Source: Streptococcus mitis (GTDB taxonomy: Bacteria > Bacillota > Bacilli > Lactobacillales > Streptococcaceae). From it: 64,000 nt of DNA. The position numbers were made by a program, and so were the translations under genes. The stretch covers positions 1,386,301-1,450,300 of the forward strand of contig NZ_LBMT01000001.1 in the NCBI RefSeq assembly GCF_002005545.1. Reading direction: 5' to 3'. The notes beneath the pieces are model-generated. The model searched no databases and had not been told where the DNA came from. It saw only the letters and a program-made list of their open reading frames with translations. Below, in pieces: positions 49,628-58,232 of this stretch (position 1 is the stretch's first letter; each line of letters starts with the position of its first letter).

Positions 49628-49912
49628 GCTGATAATATATATCGGTTTGCATCGTGACGACAAGCAGGTGGATTACGATTATTTGGAATTTATAAAATCT
49701 ATGATGAGAGGTATCAAGTAATTTTTATTTTGCTAGAGCAAGCAACAAATCTTCTTCATAAGGACTATACTAAGCAGATATATCAGATAATAGATTTAGA
49801 TAAATTTGAAGGAGTTATGATGAATCAACTTCTAGACCACATCAGCATTTAAGAGGATGGGAAAATTAGAGTACCCTTCACAGAGGGAACTGAGGTACAG
49901 TTACAGAAAAAG
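49628..49912 (+). pseudogene. Recombinase C-terminal remnant 1
   Basis: Broken frame with stops at about 49655 and 49851. The segment LEQATNLLHKDYTKQIYQII..DLDKFEGVMMNQLLDHISI and, after a stop, EDGKIRVPFTEGTEVQL aligns residue for residue with the fragment at 53418. The ending (hydrophobic-HI.I...G.I.V.F.EGTEV) resembles the C-terminus of large serine recombinases. A terminator-like hairpin AGGCTGTAA/TTACAGCCT follows (about 49914-49953). Confidence 0.55.
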
Positions 49913-50096
49913 AAAGGCTGTAATAACAGCGGGAAATCATTTTCGTTACAGCCTATTTTGCGTTTTTGTGGTATACTGAAATTGTTGAATGACTTTGAAA
50001 GTAAACAAGAAAAATAACTATTAAGGCTTTTATATTTGATAGTTATATTTTCAAAAATATGATATAATCAAAGATATTGCAGATGGATAATAAAAT

Positions 50097-51299
50097 ATGA
50101 CTAGAGAAAAAGAGTTTAAGACTATTGAAGAGCAGATTTTGATTCAACGTGACAGGAATTTGAAGATTACTGATGAGCCAGGGATGGTTAGTTTTATTCA
50201 GCAGAAAAATTATTTTAATTCTATAAATGGTTTTGAAACTATTTTTTTGGAGACCTCTAATCCTAAAAAATATATGAAAAGAGTCTCTTTCAAAGATTTT
50301 GAGAGAATATACACATTGGATAGAAATATAGCTAAGTACTTGTTTCAAGAAATCGAAAAAATTGAGGTTGAACTAAAGTCGAGAATTGCATACGAATTTT
50401 CAAAAGCACATTGCAATGGTGGTATTGCTTCTAACTTGAAGTATTTAGATATCAATTGTTATGTGCTACCGACAGCGCACAATCGAAACTCTTTTACAGA
50501 ATATTTTTATACTCATGGGGATAATAAAAAAACGCATTCTTTTTTTAGAGTGCATACTATTTCAGCTAAGATTAAAGATGTAACATTTACAGGTAATATT
50601 AGTACCTTTCATACTCGTAACCGAGATGTATATTACAACCTAGAAGGTGATTTTGATGGAATAGTTGATGATCTTAAAAAAAATCAATACCGAGGGAAAT
50701 TTTCAGTAAAAGCTTCTAATACTCCTAGTAATATTTCTTCATTAAGTGGTTCTACGAATGTGACAATTCAAATTAATAACATAGAGGGAAGATTTTTTGA
50801 ATTATCTTATTCTGACTTCTGTAAAATAAAATATCCATATATTTCTAGCTATAAAAATCCTCCGCTTTGGGTTATTATTGATACACTAATGTTAAATGAC
50901 TTGCTGGTTTTATTTCAAGGATTAGACATTGCTATACAAAATAAAATTATGAGTGAGATGGGATTTGATTCCTCTATTAGTGGGAGTCGGGAGAAATTTA
51001 TTAACGCTTGTGAAATACTACGTGAGTTGAGAAACCAATTGGCACACTTTGGTCTCATAACCAGATATAGGACGGGAAATAGTATTCTAATCAATAGACT
51101 TTTTATCTCTGATTTGTTACTTACTCCTAAAAGGAATAATAGAGTTTTAAAGTTTTATCAAGGTTTAAAAATTTTAAATTCTTTTAATAGATTCTCCCTT
51201 AAAAGGATTGATCGAGCTATTCAATCTTATTATTTAAAAAATATGTTACTATTGAAGTTTGATGTTAATAAAAATTTTTTTAACAGAATTGGCAAGTAA
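50097..51299 (+). CDS. Abi-family HEPN protein (AbiF/AbiD-like)
   Basis: 400 residues. The N-terminal half matches the Abi_2 pattern: ILIQRDRNLKITDEPGMVSF, QKNYFNSINGFETIFL, RIYTLDRNIAKYLFQEIEKI and ELKSRIAYEFSKAH. Near the C-terminus ELRNQLAHFGLI contains RNQLAH, an Rx4H motif of HEPN ribonucleases. A middle insert (about 150-230) with poor similarity is unusual. Family knowledge: such proteins cause abortive infection, and AbiF relatives have been linked to an associated non-coding RNA. A TATAAT lies at 50063-50068, but the RBS is weak. A candidate RNA gene follows 38 bases downstream. AT-rich, horizontally acquired. Confidence 0.82.
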   Translation: MTREKEFKTIEEQILIQRDRNLKITDEPGMVSFIQQKNYFNSINGFETIFLETSNPKKYMKRVSFKDFERIYTLDRNIAKYLFQEIEKIEVELKSRIAYEFSKAHCNGGIASNLKYLDINCYVLPTAHNRNSFTEYFYTHGDNKKTHSFFRVHTISAKIKDVTFTGNISTFHTRNRDVYYNLEGDFDGIVDDLKKNQYRGKFSVKASNTPSNISSLSGSTNVTIQINNIEGRFFELSYSDFCKIKYPYISSYKNPPLWVIIDTLMLNDLLVLFQGLDIAIQNKIMSEMGFDSSISGSREKFINACEILRELRNQLAHFGLITRYRTGNSILINRLFISDLLLTPKRNNRVLKFYQGLKILNSFNRFSLKRIDRAIQSYYLKNMLLLKFDVNKNFFNRIGK

Positions 51300-51302
51300 G
51301 TG

Positions 51303-51331
51303 TTGCAAAAAGTTGCTGGTTATGATAAAAT
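51303..51331 (+). promoter_or_regulatory. Promoter for a small RNA after the Abi gene
   Basis: -35 TTGCAA (51303-51308), 17-nt spacer, -10 TAAAAT (51326-51331) with an extended TG-A. It starts 4 bases after the Abi stop codon and points into a region without an ORF. Confidence 0.65.
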
Positions 51332-51337
51332 AATCTA

Positions 51338-51433
51338 CGTTATATTTTAGTGCCACGACGGCGTGAAATCCTTGAAAGAGGTTTTCAAAAGGTCATAAGG
51401 GGGAAGGTTAATAAACTTTCCTCCTTATTTTAT
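51338..51433 (+). ncRNA. Candidate small RNA adjacent to the Abi/HEPN gene
   Basis: About 95 nt from the predicted start to the terminator. It can form three hairpins: CACG-ACGG-CGTG (51354-51365); CCTT-GAAA-GAGG with a GNRA loop (about 51366-51384, extended by A-T pairs); and a terminator AAGGGGGAAGGTT/AACTTTCCTCCTT (51397-51426, two G-U pairs) followed by ATTTTATAT. No ORF is present. Position and structure suggest an RNA partner of the HEPN protein; this is inference. Confidence 0.5.
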
Positions 51434-51667
51434 ATATCTAGGTAAGTTGAAAATAGTGTTGAAGATGTTTGATTCCTGAAGTACCTTGAATTGTATAGAG
51501 TTTACATGCAGTTCAGAATTTCTGATTTATTATCCAGAGGATAGAACCGCTTATTGAAGATATTTTAGAAAGTTAGTCATTACTAAAGTTAATATTTATT
51601 TCTACAGTATAATTCTAAAATCACTTTTTTTCTCTTTCGTCTATTAGTATAGAAGAAAGCTATCACT

Positions 51668-51745
51668 ACACGTCGAGTGTGTAGCTTTGCTCGTAAAAGC
51701 CTAGAAAGCTTGGTATGAATCAATTTTATTGTAAGGCTTTTTGTG
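51668..51745. repeat. Internal att-like copy with terminator
   Basis: ACACGTCGAGTGTGTAG resembles the rlmCD-end core. TTTGCTCGTAAAAGC follows, then a hairpin AAAAGCCT/AGGCTTTT (51695-51702 with 51734-51741). The same order recurs at 58790-58871. Confidence 0.5.
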
Positions 51746-51751
51746 ATATAT

Positions 51752-51890
51752 GAGGAAGTATCAGACTTAGAGCAGCAGTTGAGTGTCTTGGTCCGATAGG
51801 TGGTGTTAGTGAGTTTTTATTTCCAATTACCCATAGGGGATACATTCATTACCAATGAGCATGGCTTTATGGGAATGAATGTGTCCCCTC
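51752..51890. repeat. Hairpin module, copy 1
   Basis: AGTATCAGA-like start, then ATTTCCAATTACCC, then a long inverted repeat: 51835-51850 pairs with 51874-51889 (15 of 16 bp) around a 23-nt loop. Related modules lie at 54588, 54717 and 58879. Not recognised. Confidence 0.6.
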
Positions 51891-51955
51891 TTATATATGA
51901 AACTTAGGCAAGATTTAGTCTTGTGGAAATTTTCAGATGTTGTTGATGAATTTCT

Positions 51956-53370
51956 GGCTCTTTGTCAACTGTAGTGGGTTGAAGAAAAGCTAAGCTCGAG
52001 AAAGGACAAATTTCGTCCTTTCTTTTTTAATGTTCAGAGCTATAAAAATCCGTTTTTTGAAATTTTCAAAGTTTCGAAAACCAAATGCATTGCGTTTGAT
52101 AAGTTTAATGAGATTATTGGTGGCCTCCAATTTGGCATTAGAATAGGGTAATTGAAGGGCATTGACAATCTTTTCTTTATCCTTGAGGAAGGTTTTAAAT
52201 ACAGTCTGAAAGAGAGGATGAGCCTGATTTAGATTGTCCTCAATGAGCCCGAAAAATTTCTCCGGATCCTTATTCTGAAAGTGAAAAAGCAAGAGCTGAT
52301 AGAGATGATAGTGATGTTTCAAGTCTTCTGAATAGTTCAAATGCTTGTCTAGAATCTCTTTATTGGTTAAGTGCATACGAAAAGTAGGGCGATAAAATCG
52401 CTTATCACTGAGTTTACGGCTATCCTGTTGAATGAGTTTCCAGTAGCGCTTGATAGCCTTGTATTCATGAGATTTTCGCTCAAACTGATTCATGATTTGA
52501 ACACGCACACGACTCATAGCACGGCTAAGATGTTGTACAATGTGGAAGCGATCTAGAACGATTTTGGCATACGGAAAAAGATGTTTAGCCAAGTCATAGT
52601 AAGGACTAAACATATCCATAGTAATGATTTTGGTGCGACATCGGACGGCTCTATCATATTTAAGAAAGTGATCACGAATGACAGCTTGTGTTCTACCCTT
52701 AAGAACAGTGATGATGTTGAGATTATCAAAATCTTGTGCAATGAAACTCATCTTTCCCTTAGTAAAGGCATACTCGTCCCAGGACATAATCTCAGGAAGA
52801 CGAGAAAAATCATGCTTAAAGTGGAAATCATTGAGCTTTCGAATGACAGTTGAAGTTGAAATGGAAAGCTGATGGGCAATATCGGTCATAGAAGTCTTTT
52901 CAATTAACTTTTGCGCAATCTTTTGGTTGATAATACGAGGAATTTGATGATTCTTCTTGACGAGTGAGGTCTCGGCGACCATCATTTTCGAGCAATGATA
53001 GCACTTGAAACGACGCTTTCTAAATAGAATTCTAGTAGGCATACCAGTCGTTTTGAGGTAAGGAATCTTAGAAGGTTTTTGAAAGTCATATTTTTTCATT
53101 TGACTTCCACAATAAGGACAAGATGGAGCATCGTAGTCCAGTTTGGCGATGATTTCTTTGTGTGTATCCCTATTGATGATATCTATAATTTGAATATTAG
53201 GGTCTTTAATGTCTAGTAGTTTTGTGATAAAATGTAATTGTTCCATATGATTCTTTCTAATGAGTTGTTTGATCGCTTTTCATTATAGGTCATATGGGAC
53301 TTTTTTTCTACCCTAAAATAGGCTCCATAATATCTATAGGGGATTTACCCACTACAAATATTATAGAGCC
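51956..53370. mobile_element. Intact ISL3-family insertion sequence (IS1167-like), 1415 bp
   Basis: Ends begin GGCTCTTTGTCAACTGTAGTGGG on the left and, inverted, GGCTCTATAATATTTGTAGTGGG on the right. The 8-bp target duplication GAATTTCT flanks both sides (51948-51955 and 53371-53378). A subterminal dyad (53321-53334 with 53357-53370) is present at the right end. One intact transposase gene fills the element. Confidence 0.95.
51990..53246 (-). CDS. ISL3-family transposase
   Basis: 418 residues: N-terminal zinc-ribbon (CPYCGSQM and CYHCSKMM), a helix-turn-helix (TDIAHQLSISTSTVIRKL), then the DDE catalytic domain (SWDEYAF, ITMDMFSPY, and the late segment YSNAKLEATNNLIKLIKRNAFG supplying the glutamate). 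Full length and uninterrupted, so probably active. Characteristic single ORF of IS1167-type elements. Confidence 0.95.
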   Translation of the reverse strand: MEQLHFITKLLDIKDPNIQIIDIINRDTHKEIIAKLDYDAPSCPYCGSQMKKYDFQKPSKIPYLKTTGMPTRILFRKRRFKCYHCSKMMVAETSLVKKNHQIPRIINQKIAQKLIEKTSMTDIAHQLSISTSTVIRKLNDFHFKHDFSRLPEIMSWDEYAFTKGKMSFIAQDFDNLNIITVLKGRTQAVIRDHFLKYDRAVRCRTKIITMDMFSPYYDLAKHLFPYAKIVLDRFHIVQHLSRAMSRVRVQIMNQFERKSHEYKAIKRYWKLIQQDSRKLSDKRFYRPTFRMHLTNKEILDKHLNYSEDLKHHYHLYQLLLFHFQNKDPEKFFGLIEDNLNQAHPLFQTVFKTFLKDKEKIVNALQLPYSNAKLEATNNLIKLIKRNAFGFRNFENFKKRIFIALNIKKERTKFVLSRA

Positions 53371-53417
53371 GAATTTCTTAACATAGTTTGAGTTTTAATT
53401 TTTAGAAGATTTATTAG

Positions 53418-53636
53418 ACTGCTCAAGAACATAGATCTGATGTGGTAGCTAAGTGGCAAAAGCTAGAGCAGGGAGCAAATCTTCTCCATAAGCACTATGC
53501 AAAGCAGATGTATCAGATACTAGATTTAGATAAATTTGATGGAGTTATCATGAATCGAGTTCTCGACCACATCAGTATTTCAGAAGCTGGACAAATTGTA
53601 GTAACTTTCCTTGAAGGAACTGAGGTAGATTTATAA
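53418..53636 (+). pseudogene. Recombinase C-terminal remnant 2
   Basis: The frame is open from about 53418 (after a stop) to 53636: WQKLEQGANLLHKHYAKQMY..ILDLDKFDGVIMNRVLDHISI..GQIVVTFLEGTEVDL. It is about 75% identical to the remnant at 49736. The 5' part of the gene is missing. The ISL3 element inserted just upstream but did not itself remove the rest. Ends at a hairpin AGACTGT.AC/GT.ACAGTCT (53638-53667). Serine-recombinase identity is inferred from the C-terminal pattern. Confidence 0.55.
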
Positions 53637-53732
53637 GAGACTGTTACTGGGAAGTTACAGTCTTTTTAGTGGGTTAATGGTATAATGAGATTATAAATGT
53701 GGATATTGTTTAAATTCTCTGGAGGACGCATA

Positions 53733-54332
53733 ATGTTGAATTTAGTAAAAGGTCACCAAGTTAGCTTGGTAGAAAACCTGTTTGAATCATTTACAAAGTT
53801 AACTGAACATCATTTGATGGCGAATGTACACGCAGAAAAAATATTAGAGGTTTTTCAACACTTTATTGCGATTCATGATGAGCCCTTGTTTTTTATTTTG
53901 GAATTGCCTGTCAGTATTGATAGAGAAAAAGTGATAGAAAAGAATATTATCAAGGAATCTCATAAGGATGTTTATTATATTGATGGTTGTTCAAGAGAGG
54001 AATGCCTAGCACTGTTGATTAGATACGGTGATTTACTTGTTAATGATGGACTAAGTAAGTTTGGATTTGGTGGGCATAAAAGTCATGATGAGATCATGCT
54101 TGATAGCTATAATGTTGTGACAATTTATAGTAAAGAACTATCGAAATTTAATGACTTTTTTGAACCTCATAATATTCAATTTGTAGAAGAACTAGTGACA
54201 GCTTGGGGAACTTTTTCTAAGACTTCACCAGGAATCTCTGAAATCTATGAAAGTAATGGAAAAACTGTTTATGATTTGCCTGTAGAATTAGCTGAATGGG
54301 GAATATACTTAGTTGAAACTCGAACCGAATAG
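53733..54332 (+). CDS. Hypothetical accessory protein
   Basis: 199 residues from ATG 53733, which has GGAGG 7 bases upstream; an in-frame start at 53697 lacks an RBS. Acidic, soluble, no signal or membrane segment. It has its own TATAAT-like promoter (TGGTATAATGAG near 53687). Family not recognised. It lies as lone cargo between a recombinase remnant and the hairpin modules; size and acidity would fit an immunity or antitoxin-like protein, but nothing proves that. Confidence 0.6.
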   Translation: MLNLVKGHQVSLVENLFESFTKLTEHHLMANVHAEKILEVFQHFIAIHDEPLFFILELPVSIDREKVIEKNIIKESHKDVYYIDGCSREECLALLIRYGDLLVNDGLSKFGFGGHKSHDEIMLDSYNVVTIYSKELSKFNDFFEPHNIQFVEELVTAWGTFSKTSPGISEIYESNGKTVYDLPVELAEWGIYLVETRTE

Positions 54333-54486
54333 GCATAACTATAGGTTAGAAATAGGATATTTCAGTTCCTCTAATACTCCAAATTTAACTTTAGTCAATT
54401 TGTAGAAGGAAAAGCAAGATGTAAGCACATATCGAGGTTTTGGGACTACTGGAGAAAAAGATATAGTCTACCGTTTCAGGGTTTAC

Positions 54487-54512
54487 AAAAGGCTTGATAT
54501 TAAGCCTTTTTT
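54487..54512 (+). terminator. Terminator
   Basis: AAAAGGCTT-GATATT-AAGCCTTTT followed by TT. It is similar in sequence to the AAGCCT/AGGCTT hairpins at 51695 and 58847. Confidence 0.75.
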
Positions 54513-54587
54513 GAATTTTGAGTGAAGTATAAATCTAACAGTCTGAGTTGAGATAGTATTATTGATAGCAGTAATGTCTGAAATTTA

Positions 54588-54669
54588 TTTCCACATACTC
54601 AGTGGAGGTTCAAAATGTTCCTGCATGTGAGGTGTCTGTGGGAATAGTTTTGGCCCCCCTTTTTTATTT
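54588..54669. repeat. Hairpin module, degraded copy
   Basis: TTATTTCCACATACTC then GTGGAGGTTCAAAATGTTCC..TGGGAATAGTTTTGGCCCCCC, the same layout as the clearer copies but with a poorer stem; runs into TTTTTTAT. Confidence 0.4.
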
Positions 54670-54716
54670 TCAGATATCACTATGATGGTTTGTGGAACTA
54701 TTTTTCTTATATGGTA

Positions 54717-54835
54717 GGATAGGTATCAGAGTGAGTAGAATACCCTATAGGTATGTGTTTGTTTCCATAGACTAGGAGGTAATGGGAATAAACATACCCA
54801 CCTAGCTATGGGGATTTCTCATAGCTTTTTTACTT
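54717..54835. repeat. Hairpin module, copy 2, followed by a terminator
   Basis: GGTATCAGAGTGAG, then TACCC, then the imperfect inverted repeat GGTATGTGTTTGTTTCCA / TGGGAATAAACATACC (54750-54767 with about 54783-54798). A true terminator follows directly: AGCTATG-loop-CATAGCT-TTTTT (54804-54835). No ORF. Confidence 0.6.
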
Positions 54836-54841
54836 TCTTCC

Positions 54842-54895
54842 TTGACAATTGAGCAACTGTTCAACTATAATGGTAATAGTTGAACAGTTGCTCAA
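54842..54895 (+). promoter_or_regulatory. Metal-operon promoter with a double ArsR-type operator
   Basis: -35 TTGACA (54842-54847), 18-nt spacer, -10 TATAAT (54866-54871). A perfect 17-bp inverted repeat (54851-54867 with 54877-54893) brackets the -10. Each arm is itself part of an imperfect palindrome TTGA-CA--TG-TCAA (54849-54864 and 54880-54895), typical of ArsR/SmtB sites, so two dimers could bind. Confidence 0.85.
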
Positions 54896-54920
54896 CTATT
54901 ATCGATTATTGAGGTATAAG

Positions 54921-55736
54921 ATGTCATTTTTTTCATCTCTATCACCAGTAATGCAAGCTTTATTAGCTGGCTTATTCACCTGTTTTGTACCATTATCGGT
55001 GCTAGTTTGGTCTTTTTTGTCAAAACCATTCATCAAAAATTCATGGATATGATGATGGGCTTGGCAGCGGGTATTATGACGGCAGCTGCAGTCTGGTCTT
55101 TGCTTGTCCTTTCATTTGGCTATAGCCAGTCAATGGCTGCAAACAGATTTTACTGGTTGCCGACGGCTGTTGGTTTTTATTGTCGGGGGCTTAATTATCC
55201 GCTTTATTGATTATTTGGTTCCCCACCTGCATTTGAATCAACAGATGAGTGATAAGGAAGGGATTTTGAATCCCCAAAGACCCTTATCAAAGACCATGCT
55301 GCTTTATCTGGCGGTAGTGATTCATAATATACCAGAGGGCTTAGCAGTTGGTGTGGCAAATGCCACAACTGGACTTTCCTTTACGTGGATGAGTGCCCTT
55401 GGATTAGCCTTGTGAATTGGTATCCAAAATATTCCAGAAGGCTCTGCCTTGTCCTTGCCGCTACGGGCAGAAGGGCGAAGTAGGAAATCAGCTTTCTACT
55501 ATGGCGCCATGTCAGCGATTGTTGAGCCGATTGCAGTTGTTTTAGGGGCCTATGCTGTTATGTCTATGCCCCAGCTACTATCTTATGCTCTCTCATTTGC
55601 GGCAGGAGCCATGATTTATGTTGTAGTGGAAAAACTTGTGCCAGGTGCTCAAGAACACAAGAATACCGATATTGCAACAGGTGAGTTTATGGACGGATTT
55701 CTAATTATGATGTTACTTGATACAACTTTAGGATAG
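54921..55736 (+). pseudogene. ZIP-family metal transporter, frameshifted
   Basis: Translation in successive frames reads MSFFSSLSPVMQALLAGLFT, then (shift near 55000) LVFFVKTIHQKFMDMMMGLA, then (shift near 55180) GGLIIRFIDYLVPHLHLNQQ..VVIHNIPEGLAVGVA, then an in-frame TGA (55413), then IGIQNIPEGSALSLPLRAEG to the stop. The HNIPEG and QNIPEG metal-site motifs identify a ZIP permease. Two frameshifts and a nonsense codon make it non-functional unless these are sequencing errors. First gene of the operon; RBS GAGG. Confidence 0.85.
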
Positions 55737-55750
55737 GAGGAATACAAAAT

Positions 55751-56128
55751 ATGTCACAGTGTTTAACAGCTTGTAATCCAGATTTAATTCAAGGGGTCCA
55801 TGAGACGGAGTTTGATACCGTTACATTGCTAAATATGTCCAATTTTTTTAAGGCGATTTCTGATCCAACTCGTTTGCGGATTTTACAAGCAGTACGGCAA
55901 AAAACAATTTGTGTCGGAGACTTAGCGATTGCGTTACAGATGACCAAATCTGCTATTTCTCACCAACTACGCTATCTGCGGGACTGCCAATTGGTCAAGG
56001 GGGAGAAAAAAGGAAAGATGACCTATTATGAACTTGCGGATAATCATGTCGCATCAGTCTTGTCTTTGACACTGAAGCATTTGAAGGAGGAAAAACATGA
56101 AGAAAGAGTATGTACTTCGGGGAATTGA
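55751..56128 (+). CDS. ArsR/SmtB-family metal-sensing repressor
   Basis: 125 residues: winged HTH FFKAISDPTRLRILQAV..TICVGDLAIALQMTKSAISHQL, with Cys in the CVGDLA position used by CadC-type sensors and extra N-terminal cysteines (MSQCLTAC) as in CadC. It probably represses its own operon through the palindromes at 54849-54895 and is released by Cd, Zn or Pb. RBS AGGAGG; overlaps the ATPase gene by 32 bases, so the two are coupled. Confidence 0.9.
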   Translation: MSQCLTACNPDLIQGVHETEFDTVTLLNMSNFFKAISDPTRLRILQAVRQKTICVGDLAIALQMTKSAISHQLRYLRDCQLVKGEKKGKMTYYELADNHVASVLSLTLKHLKEEKHEERVCTSGN

Positions 56129-58184
56129 CTGTGGCAATTGTGCTGCTAAGATTGAACGTGCTGTCAATCAATTGGAGCAGGTAGAATCTGCCACTGTCAA
56201 TCTGATAGCTCAAAAGCTGACTTTGGAAACAAAAAGCGAAGATGGGATAGATAAGGAAATTATTGACTTAGTAGATGCTATTGAACCTGGAATCGAAGTG
56301 ATCAGTGAGAAAAAGGAAGAGGCACTTCCAGAAAAACGAGATTGGGCGAAAGAGCTGCTACTTGCTGTTACGATTCTATTTGCCTTCGGCTTTTTCCTGC
56401 CAGAGGAGTATTTCTGGATTCGTCTGGTCTATTATCTGACCCTATATATCATTATCGGTCATAAGGTTCTTATCAAGATGGTTCAAAATATTCAACGTGG
56501 CAATATTTTTGATGAAAACTTTTTGATGAGTATCGCGACCTTAGGAGCCTTTCTCTTGGGAGAATTTCCAGAGGCAGTAGCCGTCATGCTTTTTTATCAG
56601 ATTGGGGAGTATTTCCAAGACAAGGCCACCTCTCAATCTCGTCAGTCCATTGCACAATTGATGGATATTCGGTCGGTTAAGGCTTGGAGACTAGAGGGGG
56701 GAGAAGCCGTTCAAGTAGACCCTGAAACAGTAAGGGTTGCGGACCATATTTTAGTTAAGCCTGGGGAGAAGGTGCCCCTAGATGGTCTGGTCAGAAAAGG
56801 TCGTTCTATTCTGGATACGTCAGCCTTGACAGGAGAATCACTGCCTAGGGAAATTGGCGTTGGTGAGGACATTACAAGTGGTGTGATCAATTTGACTAGT
56901 CCATTGGTAATTGAAGTGAGAAAGACTTTTTCGCAATCAACGGTCAACAAAATTTTGGAATTAGTTGAAAATGCAAGCAATAAAAAAGCGGAGACGGAAC
57001 GGATGATCACACGTTTTTCGCGTGTGTATACACCAGTGGTTGTCGGAATCGCTTTTCTGCTTGCAAGCCTGCCTCCCTTGCTTGGTTTAGGGGAGTGGTC
57101 GACTTGGCTTTATCGGGCACTTACCTTTTTAGTCATTTCTTGCCCTTGTGCTCTTGCGGTTTCGGTACCAATGAGTTTCTTTGGCGGGCTAGGGGGAGCA
57201 TCTAAATTAGGTGTCTTAGTGAAAGGTGGAAATTATTTAGAGGCTCTTGCCAAGTTGGATACGGTCGTATTTGATAAGACGGGGACAATTACAAAAGGTA
57301 TCTTTGCGGTAGATACCGTTGTCAACGCAGAAGGTATCGAGGATAATATTCTGTACCTCGCTGCCCATTTGGAAAGCTATTCCAATCATCCAATCGCAAA
57401 CTCGATTCGAACAGCCTATGGACAGGAAGTGGACGAGAATAGGGTGAGTCAGATTACCGAGCTACCAGGGCAGGGCATGTCCGGTAGGATAGATGGCAGA
57501 CAGCTCTATCTTGGGAATGCTAGATTAATGGAAGTTCAAGGGATTGCTTATCCAGCTATTGACAGCACAGGAACAGTTCTCTATTTGGCAGAGGACAGTC
57601 ACTTTTTAGGCTATTTCCTTATCACAGACCAAGTGAAGGAGACGAGCATCGAGGCCTTGAAGGATTTACAGGCGGTCGGAATTAAAAAAACGGTTCTCCT
57701 TTCAGGTGATCGTCAGGCAGTGGTTGATGAATTTGCACAGCAATTTGCCTTCAATGATGCATTTGGAGATTGCTTGCCTCAGGATAAGGTGAGTACATTT
57801 GAGGAAATTCTGACTCAGTCTCAGCAGGCTGTTGCCTTTGTTGGAGATGGAGTGAATGATGCACCGGTTCTTGCTAGGGCAGATGTTGGTATTGCTATGG
57901 GAGGGCTAGGTTCGGACGCAGCCATTGAATCAGCAGATGTTGTACTGATGGATGATGACCTTGGAAAACTTCCTCAAGTCATTCGACTGGCTAAAAAGAC
58001 AGTCAGAATAGCTCGGCAAAACATGACCTTGGCTATTGTAGTTAAACTAATTTTCTTGGTTCTAAGTGGATTGGGAATTTCTAATATGTGGGAGGCAATC
58101 TTTGCAGATGTTGGTGTAACGCTACTGGCAGTATGGAATGCATTGAGGACCTTGAGGATAGATACCTCCACTTTGTCAAAGTAA
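56097..58184 (+). CDS. cadA: P1B-type heavy-metal ATPase (Cd/Zn/Pb efflux)
   Basis: 695 residues. An N-terminal HMA domain has GIDCGNCAAKIE. The membrane metal site is CPC (VISCPCALAVSVP), with TGES actuator (LTGESLPRE), DKTGT phosphorylation motif (VFDKTGTITKG), HP motif (YSNHPIANS) and GDGVNDAP hinge. The CPC motif and ArsR/CadC-like partner favour Cd/Zn/Pb over copper. It expels metal at the cytoplasmic membrane. Start RBS AGGAGG. All motifs are intact, unlike the ZIP gene upstream. Confidence 0.93.
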   Translation: MKKEYVLRGIDCGNCAAKIERAVNQLEQVESATVNLIAQKLTLETKSEDGIDKEIIDLVDAIEPGIEVISEKKEEALPEKRDWAKELLLAVTILFAFGFFLPEEYFWIRLVYYLTLYIIIGHKVLIKMVQNIQRGNIFDENFLMSIATLGAFLLGEFPEAVAVMLFYQIGEYFQDKATSQSRQSIAQLMDIRSVKAWRLEGGEAVQVDPETVRVADHILVKPGEKVPLDGLVRKGRSILDTSALTGESLPREIGVGEDITSGVINLTSPLVIEVRKTFSQSTVNKILELVENASNKKAETERMITRFSRVYTPVVVGIAFLLASLPPLLGLGEWSTWLYRALTFLVISCPCALAVSVPMSFFGGLGGASKLGVLVKGGNYLEALAKLDTVVFDKTGTITKGIFAVDTVVNAEGIEDNILYLAAHLESYSNHPIANSIRTAYGQEVDENRVSQITELPGQGMSGRIDGRQLYLGNARLMEVQGIAYPAIDSTGTVLYLAEDSHFLGYFLITDQVKETSIEALKDLQAVGIKKTVLLSGDRQAVVDEFAQQFAFNDAFGDCLPQDKVSTFEEILTQSQQAVAFVGDGVNDAPVLARADVGIAMGGLGSDAAIESADVVLMDDDLGKLPQVIRLAKKTVRIARQNMTLAIVVKLIFLVLSGLGISNMWEAIFADVGVTLLAVWNALRTLRIDTSTLSK

Positions 58185-58196
58185 GTGAACAAACAG

Positions 58197-58232
58197 AGCG
58201 ATATACAAGTTTTTGTATAATCGCTTTTTTAA
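58197..58232 (+). terminator. Metal operon terminator
   Basis: AGCGAT..ACAA-GTTT-TTGT..ATCGCT followed by TTTTT. Confidence 0.8.
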
